This document shows positions 14,604 through 19,303 of a stretch of DNA of 19,303 nt, one piece after another; the stretch's first letter is position 1; each line of letters begins with the position of its first letter. This stretch comes from Methanobacteriota archaeon. GTDB lineage: Archaea > Thermoplasmatota > Thermoplasmata > RBG-16-68-12. Under the pieces are notes generated by a model that searched no databases, was not told the DNA's origin, and saw nothing but the letters and a program-made list of their open reading frames with translations. Location: assembly GCA_005879015.1 (NCBI GenBank), contig VBMC01000065.1:1-19303 (forward strand). The letters run 5' to 3'. The position numbers were made by a program, and so were the translations under genes.

Positions 14604-15035
14604 CTAGCGACGGTCCGTGGTCCTCAGAAGCTTCGAGAAATCCTCGGATGCCTGATCCGATAGCTTTGTGGCAGCCTCCCAGCTGGCAAGATTCCTCCAG
14701 TGCCGTTCCTCGAAGTCGCGGACGATTCGGAGGAGATCCGCCTTGAGGGTGTCATGGGCCGACCCGTCGTTCAACGCGGCTCCAATCACAAATTCGCCGC
14801 GGACCGCCACGATTCCGAACTCGTCGTATCGCATGGCCGTGGTCGCATATCCGCGGGAGCCCCGCACGCTCGTCTCGACGAAATTCCCGACTACGGATAG
14901 CAGGCCTTCGAGCGTCTCCGCCTCGATGGGCAGGTCGCGACCGGCCGCGAGCGCCACGAGCGGTTCTCCCGAGCGGTAGAACAAGTATACGGCGATCGCG
15001 CGTGGGGGTTTCACCAGGCCTCTTCGCGTCTTCAT
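14604..15035 (-). CDS. Small alpha/beta protein, possibly roadblock/longin-like (143 aa)
   Basis: No family is recognised with confidence. After a basic N-terminus (MKTRRGLVKPPRA) comes the strand AIAVYLFYRSGEPLVALAAG, then a helix (LEGLLSVVGNFVETSV), paired strands (TTAMRYDEFGIVAVRGEFVI, with GAALNDG) and a helix (LKADLLRIVRDFEERHW). A strand-turn-strand opening with a short x-SG-x turn, followed by a helix and three more strands, resembles roadblock/LC7 or longin regulatory modules of archaeal small-GTPase systems. This is only a visual fold impression. The ORF is open to 15110, but the ATG at 15035 has a weak aagga 5 nt upstream and removes an unlikely leader. It lies 96 nt upstream of the MOSC gene on the same strand; the MOSC gene has its own TATA box in that gap. 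Confidence 0.6.
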   Translation of the reverse strand: MKTRRGLVKPPRAIAVYLFYRSGEPLVALAAGRDLPIEAETLEGLLSVVGNFVETSVRGSRGYATTAMRYDEFGIVAVRGEFVIGAALNDGSAHDTLKADLLRIVRDFEERHWRNLASWEAATKLSDQASEDFSKLLRTTDRR

Positions 15036-15179
15036 GGAATCCTTCGCGGGAAAGCGTCGGGTTGTGTGGGTTCTCCCTTGGGAGTGATCCAGGGCCGGAG
15101 ACGGAGCCACCTCCGACGAGCGTCCGGCCTAGTTGCCATGGGGAGTCGCCCTCCTCAAGAGGAATCTGGTCCCCCGGGA

Positions 15180-15187
15180 CTAAATAG
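15180..15187 (+). promoter_or_regulatory. TATA-like box before the lipoyl-TusA fusion gene
   Basis: The ctaaatag stretch is the main A+T-rich element in the 265-nt divergent gap 15036-15300. For the plus-strand gene it implies a leader of about 90 nt, long for an archaeon. It could instead serve the minus-strand gene. Nothing else is recognisable in the gap. Confidence 0.3.
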
Positions 15188-15300
15188 TTTCGGTGTTTTG
15201 TTCCCGAATCGTCCGTCGGCAAATCTTCAAACTCCGCCACCGCGTTCGAACCCACATCTATGATCTCGCGCAGACCCCTTCTCCGGTCCAGGAGCTTCGG

Positions 15301-15966
15301 ATGAAGATCGAAGACTGCGAATTCCCGGACGATCTACTCTACGATTCGGACGGGCTCGTCTGGGCTAGACCATTGACCTCCGGGGACGTCCAGGTGGGCA
15401 TCACGAGCATCTACGCGGCCGTTGCCGGACGGATCGCGAAGGTATCGGGCAAGACTGCAGGCGTCGAGTACGCAAAGGGCTCGGCCATCGGCTTCCTCGA
15501 GAGCGGGAAGTACTTCGGCCCGATCCGCTCGCCCGTCGGTGGCGTTCTGCAAGAGATCAATCCGAAGGTCCTCGTGAAGCCCCGAACGATGATGGAGGAC
15601 CTCTACCGCGAAGGATGGATCGCGCGGGTCGATCCGTCGAACCTCGCGGCCGACCGCAGCTCGCTCCTTGCACTTCCGGCTGCCGCCGAATTTCTCGCCA
15701 AACAGATTGCGGCGTTGCGCGTCCGCTGCTTTGCTGCTTTCCCCGATTACGAGATGTTCGAAATCGGGGTCGAATGTGCGGCCGTCCTCGTGAAATTGAA
15801 TGAATTACTCGTTCAGGTCCCTCTCGGCGAGATCGTGCATCTCGTGACCGATGATCCGACTTCCACGATTGAAATGGTGCGCTGGTCCGACGAGACCGGT
15901 CAGCCCGTCATTGACGAGCGGAGGGAAGGTCCGTTGTTCCATTTCCTCGTCCGAAAGACCTCGTGA
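15301..15966 (+). CDS. Fusion of a GcvH-like lipoyl domain and a TusA-like sulfur-carrier domain
   Basis: A 221-aa two-domain protein. Residues 1 to about 125 are GcvH/lipoate-binding-protein-like: GLVWARPLTSGDVQVGITSI, AGRIAKVSG, YAKGSAIGFLESGKYFGP with the lipoyl-accepting lysine K70 in ESGK, RSPVGGVLQEIN and EGWIARVDPSNL. Residues about 150-221 match TusA colinearly. C159 sits where TusA has its active CPxP cysteine, and exactly 28 residues run from it through GE(I/V) to DDP (184-186), as in TusA. WSDETGQ and the ending HFLVRKT follow. The Pro after the Cys is Ala here. H proteins carry aminomethyl-lipoyl, and related LbpA proteins work with TusA and sulfur-oxidising Hdr-like enzymes; a shared sulfur-relay role is inferred. 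The ATG at 15301 has caggag 6 nt upstream; the open frame back to 15193 lacks domain similarity. Confidence 0.8.
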   Translation: MKIEDCEFPDDLLYDSDGLVWARPLTSGDVQVGITSIYAAVAGRIAKVSGKTAGVEYAKGSAIGFLESGKYFGPIRSPVGGVLQEINPKVLVKPRTMMEDLYREGWIARVDPSNLAADRSSLLALPAAAEFLAKQIAALRVRCFAAFPDYEMFEIGVECAAVLVKLNELLVQVPLGEIVHLVTDDPTSTIEMVRWSDETGQPVIDERREGPLFHFLVRKTS

Positions 15967-16835
15967 GGTTTCTGGCGCCGCACCCAAACGTACAAAGGGG
16001 GGTCAGTCATGCAGCGCCGCGAGGCGTCTCGGTGGCGGTGGACACAGGTGGCGGTGCGTCAGTGCGTCAGCGGCCGTTTGCACTCTGGGTCATCGCCGGC
16101 GGGCTCGTGTATGTGACGCTGGCGCTCCTCGTGTTTGTATTGTCGTTCCTGGCGGCAATCCCCGCCGGCTTCCTCGCGATCCTGGTAGCGTTTGTCGTCC
16201 TCTTCCTGATCGCCGCGGTATTCACCCTGCGGGAGAAGCGTTGGGCCTACATCTTGGCCCCCGTGACCGGGATCGTCCTCGCCTTGCTCTTCTCCCTGAA
16301 CATTGCGACAAGCGCTTCGAATCCGGCGGACAGCGGGTTCTGGTTCACGATGTCTGTCCTCCCGGCCTTGTTCCTTGTCGTTCTATTCTCCGTTCTGGCC
16401 TTCCGGAACGCGAAGACGGGATTGATGGAGAAGCGGTACCTCGCGACGGCCTCCTCGAGCGGTGGCCTGGTGACCGTCGCAGTGATTGGATTCGTGATCG
16501 GCAGCCTCGTCGTGGGGGCCATCGGTGCGGGTGTCATCCTCAGGAATGCGACGGATACGACCGCCGACATCGAGATTGTGTTCAACGCTTCGGGAGGGGT
16601 CGCGGCACCGTACTCCCCTCAGTCCTTCCACATCACCGCGGGGCGTACGGTGAGTTGGATCAACAAGGACAATATGGCCCACTCGGCGACGTCCGCCGCC
16701 AACTCGACCGAGCGATTCGATTCAGGTCTCTTCACGACGGGTGGTTCCTGGAGTCACACGTTCTCGCAAGACGGGACATTCTACTACTACTGCACCTTGC
16801 ACGTTCAGATGGTGGGAGTCATCGTTGTCGGGTAG
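15963..16835 (+). CDS. Membrane-anchored cupredoxin (halocyanin/plastocyanin-like) protein, start uncertain
   Basis: Up to 290 aa. About five hydrophobic segments (roughly 39-63, 65-88, 94-114, 126-147, 168-193) precede an exported type-1 copper domain. All four copper ligands are visible: H240 in DNMAHSATS, then C277, H280 and M283 in YYYCTLHVQM. SFHITAGRTVSWINKD is the usual first sheet of these electron carriers. The gene overlaps the fusion gene by 4 nt (GTGA) if the GTG at 15963 is used. The first 37 residues from that start look non-native. A much better start, ATG at 16009 behind aaaggggggt, is out of frame because of the 8-bp tandem duplication at 16054-16069. In-frame GTGs at 16032, 16038 or 16062 could also be used. 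It likely shuttles electrons at the outer membrane face. Confidence 0.8.
   Translation: MRFLAPHPNVQRGVSHAAPRGVSVAVDTGGGASVRQRPFALWVIAGGLVYVTLALLVFVLSFLAAIPAGFLAILVAFVVLFLIAAVFTLREKRWAYILAPVTGIVLALLFSLNIATSASNPADSGFWFTMSVLPALFLVVLFSVLAFRNAKTGLMEKRYLATASSSGGLVTVAVIGFVIGSLVVGAIGAGVILRNATDTTADIEIVFNASGGVAAPYSPQSFHITAGRTVSWINKDNMAHSATSAANSTERFDSGLFTTGGSWSHTFSQDGTFYYYCTLHVQMVGVIVVG
16054..16069 (+). repeat. 8-bp tandem duplication (gtgcgtca x2)
   Basis: Two perfect adjacent copies of gtgcgtca. Removing one copy brings the ATG at 16009 (with a strong SD) into frame with the cupredoxin gene. The N-terminus would then read MQRREASRWRWTQVAVRQRP directly into the first membrane helix. Confidence 0.85.
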
Positions 16836-16921
16836 GAACCGGAAGCCTCACCGTGAGGATCAAGGACCGTGTGTGAGGCGCTCGTCGAGGGGACGTTCCG
16901 GTTCCGCGGCGCTGCGCATCC

Positions 16922-17212
16922 CTACTGGAGTTTCGAGACGACCCTCGTGGCTTCTGCGAGGCTCCAAGCTTTGAGCGTCTTCGTGCGGATGTTCCCGAGT
17001 TTTCCGAGCTCGAGGAGCACCTGCATCACGACATCGTCGTTCGGGGCCTCGGTGACGCTGACGAGGTCGTATTCGCCCATCGTGTAGAAGATCTGCATCT
17101 TCGCTCCGAGCTTGTTCGCCAGGGCCATCGCGGCGTCCGCCCGCTTCGGCGATTCCTTGACGCTCTTGATCCCCTGGTCCGTCCAATTCAATAGGCTGAT
17201 GTAGTGTGGCAT
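16922..17212 (-). CDS. GYD-domain protein
   Basis: A 96-aa protein of the GYD family, a small ferredoxin-like-fold module of unknown function. It begins MPHYISLLNWTDQGIKSVKE, the usual opening, and carries the defining GEYD tetrad (residues 46-49) after KLGAKMQIFYTM. It ends with a helix and RTKTLKAWSLAEA. The ATG at 17212 has a strong aggagg (RC of 17221-17226) and a TATA-like box about 40 nt upstream. It is divergent from the DUF6220-like gene and convergent with the cupredoxin gene, 86 nt away; that gap shows nothing distinctive. Confidence 0.9.
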   Translation of the reverse strand: MPHYISLLNWTDQGIKSVKESPKRADAAMALANKLGAKMQIFYTMGEYDLVSVTEAPNDDVVMQVLLELGKLGNIRTKTLKAWSLAEATRVVSKLQ

Positions 17213-17248
17213 GACAAAATCCTCCTGGGTCGAAGTATCATCACTTGA

Positions 17249-17256
17249 GTACTTAA
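17249..17256 (-). promoter_or_regulatory. TATA-like box of the GYD gene
   Basis: Minus-strand ttaagtac is centred about 40 nt before the ATG at 17212. This predicts a short leader of about 15 nt that just contains the aggagg SD. Confidence 0.45.
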
Positions 17257-17344
17257 CGCGCACCTCAACCTCCGAAACCCAAACTACTCTCCCGACTCCT
17301 CCTGTCCGGCCTCGCTTTCCTCCTCTTCCCGCGGACGGGCAAGG

Positions 17345-17358
17345 CCGATACGTATCGG
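17345..17358. promoter_or_regulatory. 14-bp perfect palindrome, possible operator
   Basis: The sequence ccgatacgtatcgg is perfectly self-complementary. It lies in the 208-nt gap between divergent GYD and DUF6220-like genes, about 30 bp upstream of a TATA-like cttaagaa (17381-17388). The position suits a regulator-binding site, but no regulator is nearby. Confidence 0.3.
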
Positions 17359-17420
17359 TACCCACGGCACCTACGGCTCCCTTAAGAACGGCCCTTTTCT
17401 CCCGTCGTTGGGGAAGGAAT

Positions 17421-17846
17421 ATGGATCGATCACACGGTGTGCGGGTCGCCTACCTGGTCTTCGCTTGGGGAATCGTCGTGGCTCTCTTGGTGCAGGTTTC
17501 GCTCATCGGGCTCTGGCTCTTCGCGGGTCAGTCGACCTTGTATCTCCACAAGGAATTCGGCCATGCGATCACCTTGGCGGCCATCGGCCTGTTGATCCTC
17601 GCTTTCGCGGGCCGTCTCCCCGGGCTCATGAAATGGATCACGACCTTGTTGTCCGCCATCCTGGTGATCCAGACGGAAATCTTTGCGATCCTCCCAGGCT
17701 CACCGTTGCGCGCATTCCATCCGGTCCTCCCGCTGGTGATCTTCTCCCTGGCGGCGTTCCTCGCGTATGGCGCCATTCCGCTCGTGAAGGGGCGGCCAAG
17801 AGGCTCGGCCTTCCCATTGTCCGTGGCTGAATCGCGAGCAAATTGA
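17421..17846 (+). CDS. Four-helix membrane protein, DUF6220-like
   Basis: A 141-aa integral membrane protein with four helices at about residues 7-33, 46-64, 70-92 and 100-122. VQVSLIGLWLFAG, a histidine-containing HKEFGHAI segment (H43 and H48), LVIQTEIFAI and AFHPVLPLVIF (H100) fit the pattern I recall for DUF6220 proteins. Conserved histidines near helix ends suggest metal or haem binding, but that is inference. The ATG at 17421 follows a purine-rich gggaagg (17411-17417) with short spacing and a TATA-like cttaagaa about 36 nt upstream. A longer open frame to 17211 covers the promoter gap and reads as low-complexity Pro/Thr sequence, so it was rejected. Confidence 0.78.
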   Translation: MDRSHGVRVAYLVFAWGIVVALLVQVSLIGLWLFAGQSTLYLHKEFGHAITLAAIGLLILAFAGRLPGLMKWITTLLSAILVIQTEIFAILPGSPLRAFHPVLPLVIFSLAAFLAYGAIPLVKGRPRGSAFPLSVAESRAN

Positions 17847-17919
17847 ATTCCGAGCCCCCAACTCGGGACCCCGCGATGGCAACAGCGTGCCGTTGAACCC
17901 GGGGTCGGTCGACGAGGCC

Positions 17920-18291
17920 TTACTTGCGTTCCTGATACAGTTCGAGCCAGATGCCGTCCGGATCCTTGACGAAGCCGACCACGTATTTGGGTCGGACCTC
18001 GACCGGCCTCGCCATGGTCGCTCCTGCTTTCAGGAGGCGATCAACATCCCGCCGAACGTCCTCGCACTCGAAAGCGAGGTGGTCTAACTCGTTGCCGCCT
18101 CGATACCTCGAATCCGGGTACCAGTTCAGCTCAAGCGTGTGTTCTGAACCCGCGCTCTTAAGTGCCGCGACTTCCCCGCCGGTGGCCTCGATCTTGCCTC
18201 GGCCGAGGAATTCCATTCCGACGACGTCGCGGTAGAATGCAATCGACTTGTCCAAGTCCTTGACCTCGATGCCCGTGTAGGTGAATTTCAT
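17920..18291 (-). CDS. VOC/glyoxalase-family protein
   Basis: A 123-aa vicinal-oxygen-chelate fold protein resembling lactoylglutathione lyase. Two beta-alpha-beta-beta-beta halves are visible: TGIEVKDLDKSIAFYRDVVG and LDHLAFECEDVRRDVDRLL, ending with FVKDPDGIWLELYQ. By alignment with E. coli GloA, three metal positions are kept (E54 in HTLELNW, H71 in LDHLAFE, E117 in LELYQ). The first ligand, His5 in GloA, corresponds to Tyr4 here. A methylglyoxal lyase role is therefore uncertain; other VOC enzymes or binding proteins are possible. No SD precedes the ATG. It is convergent with the DUF6220-like gene. Confidence 0.87.
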   Translation of the reverse strand: MKFTYTGIEVKDLDKSIAFYRDVVGMEFLGRGKIEATGGEVAALKSAGSEHTLELNWYPDSRYRGGNELDHLAFECEDVRRDVDRLLKAGATMARPVEVRPKYVVGFVKDPDGIWLELYQERK

Positions 18292-18363
18292 GCAAGTCCC
18301 GGCGTGGCATGGGCATGCCAGGATTCAATGCTTCCCAAGTCAGGCGGTCCGCATTCTTGGCTC

Positions 18364-19131
18364 TCAAAGCTCTAGTACCTTTGGTCGCCGAGCCCGCCAG
18401 ATGGTCGTCCCCGGGATCATCCGGATCTTCTCGAGGGGAAACACGTCGGCATATGTGTTGTCCTTCGGAAGGGGCTCCGGCTCGAGGATGTCCGTCACGA
18501 CCAGGCCGGCCTCCGTCAGCGCGCGGAGCCAGTCGCCATACGTGTGGTGAAAGTCGACCTCGGTGCCATTCTGGTCCGTGAAGACGATGGGACTCCGGTC
18601 GAAGTAGCTCCTCTTCAGTTCGAGGGTGCCGTCGCGGGTGATGGCGAACATCGGCGAGGCCCAGGAGAAGGCGAACTGGCCTCCCGGTCGGAGCACGCGG
18701 CGAATCTCGCCGAATGTCCCGTGGATGTCCTCGACGAACCCGAGGGCATACGCCGAGAACGCGATGTCGAAGCTCGAATCGGCGAGCATAGAAAGGTCTT
18801 CGACGTTCGATTCAATGAACCGGACTTGGACCTTCTTCGATTGCGCAAAGGCCCGCGCATGGGCGAGCTGCGCAGATGAGAAGTCGATTCCCGTGACCCG
18901 GGCTCCTCGTTCGGCGAGGTGTACAGCGGACTGCCCGCCGCCGCAAGCAATTTCCAGAATATCCGTTCCCGCGAGGTCGGAACCGAGGATCTTCAACTCC
19001 CGTTCGGGAGGCATGGACGGCCCCCACAGCACGTCGTCCTCGAGCTCGCCGCGGTGGGTCGTCTGATAGGCTCGACTCGTCGTGTTCCAGTTCTCGCGGT
19101 TCGCCCGCGTATGCGGAGATTCCGAGCTCAC
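18364..19131 (-). CDS. Class I SAM-dependent methyltransferase
   Basis: A 255-aa Rossmann-like methyltransferase. Motif I is DILEIACGGGQSAVHLAERG (about 57-76). It is followed by the acidic-loop GIDFSSAQL (D83), FIESNVEDLSMLADSSFDI (motif III region), and IRRVLRPGGQFAFSW (motif V). The N-terminus (NRENWNTTSRAYQTTHRGEL) and layout suggest the UbiE/ubiquinone-like small-molecule group. The acceptor substrate is unknown. The start is GTG at 19131 without an SD; an ATG a few bases upstream is out of frame. It sits between the VOC gene and the OsmC-like gene on the same strand, with gaps of about 70 nt. Confidence 0.88.
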   Translation of the reverse strand: MSSESPHTRANRENWNTTSRAYQTTHRGELEDDVLWGPSMPPERELKILGSDLAGTDILEIACGGGQSAVHLAERGARVTGIDFSSAQLAHARAFAQSKKVQVRFIESNVEDLSMLADSSFDIAFSAYALGFVEDIHGTFGEIRRVLRPGGQFAFSWASPMFAITRDGTLELKRSYFDRSPIVFTDQNGTEVDFHHTYGDWLRALTEAGLVVTDILEPEPLPKDNTYADVFPLEKIRMIPGTTIWRARRPKVLEL

Positions 19132-19201
19132 GGTGAGGCCATGGAAGGCGGTGACTTAGCCTTGAGCCCTGGTGCGGGCGGCCTCCTGTTGGATTTCGGA
19201 T

Positions 19202-19303
19202 CTAGACGAGCTTCGCGCTCATCGTGATCTGCGTGTTCAGGAGGCGGGAGATGGGGCAGGTCTTCTTGGCCGTCTCGGCGGCGGTCTGGAACTTCGCTGG
19301 ATC
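19202..19303 (-). CDS. OsmC/Ohr-family peroxidase, C-terminal end only
   Basis: The last 33 codons and the TAG stop of a gene entering from the right edge. The peptide FQTAAETAKKTCPISRLLNT ends in ITMSAKLV. This matches the C-terminal helix and strand of OsmC-type organic-hydroperoxide reductases, with the second reactive cysteine in CPIS and the closing beta strand. The frame is open to the window edge. The N-terminal half with the first cysteine is outside the window, so OsmC and Ohr cannot be separated. Confidence 0.75.
   Translation of the reverse strand, partial: DPAKFQTAAETAKKTCPISRLLNTQITMSAKLV

Noticed and set aside
13830..14663. Plus-strand frame of 277 codons over the MOSC gene
   Set aside because: Antisense shadow of a protein with clear MOSC motifs.
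15851..16876. Plus-strand frame of 341 codons over the cupredoxin gene
   Set aside because: Shadow frame with Arg/Gly-rich text; the membrane helices and copper ligands lie in the other frame.
17850..17866. ccgag...ctcgg hairpin after the DUF6220-like gene
   Set aside because: Only a 5-bp stem with no T-run; too weak to call a terminator.

Overview
This window looks like a high-GC archaeal chromosome. The strongest sign is a LysW-type lysine/arginine biosynthesis cluster at the left edge. In support, several genes have a TATA-like box about 27-30 nt before an ATG with no Shine-Dalgarno (SD) sequence, the pattern of leaderless archaeal transcripts, while others have clear SD sites. The protein repertoire (pirin, MOSC, GYD, DUF6220-like, APC permease, halocyanin-type cupredoxin) would fit a high-GC Thermoplasmatota-like lineage, but that placement is inference. 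I found no tRNA, rRNA, CRISPR array or insertion sequence.

Positions 1-3983 (+): lysY (5' end outside the window), lysZ, lysJ and lysK are packed as an operon with a 14-nt gap, a 4-nt overlap and an 8-nt overlap. They carry out the kinase, reductase, aminotransferase and carrier-release steps on a LysW-bound intermediate. LysW and LysX are not in the window. Positions 4009-7338 hold a RibD/DHFR-fold reductase (-), an unrecognised 80-aa protein (+), a pirin (+), a small two-helix membrane protein (+), and a nucleotidyltransferase-like gene (-) that appears broken by an internal deletion with a frameshift.

Positions 7561-11940: an APC amino-acid permease (+), then a metallophosphoesterase and an SRPBCC protein (-), a YaaA-family protein (+), and a 118-aa unknown (-) that overlaps the YaaA stop codon.

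Positions 11992-13873 hold a rearrangement. A short-chain dehydrogenase (SDR) without its NAD(P)-binding N-terminus is joined to an 86-bp copy of the 3' end of the neighbouring DmdA/GcvT-like gene. The two copies differ only by seven transitions, six of them silent or non-coding. The best explanation is the remnant of a deleted second T-protein-like gene.

Positions 13974-16835: a MOSC protein (-), a small possibly roadblock/longin-like protein (-), and a divergent two-gene unit (+). The first gene of that unit fuses a GcvH-type lipoyl domain (lysine in ESGK) to a TusA-like sulfur-carrier domain. The second overlaps it by 4 nt and encodes a polytopic membrane protein with a C-terminal type-1 copper domain. 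Its best ATG and SD are out of frame because of an 8-bp tandem duplication. The lipoyl-TusA fusion, with a membrane copper protein beside it, is the best candidate for an undescribed system. A sulfur or one-carbon redox role is inference.

Positions 16922-19303: a GYD-domain protein (-), a DUF6220-like membrane protein (+), a glyoxalase/VOC protein (-), a SAM-dependent methyltransferase (-), and the C-terminal end of an OsmC-family peroxidase (-) running off the window. No stretch over 300 nt lacks a gene; the longest gap is 15036-15300.
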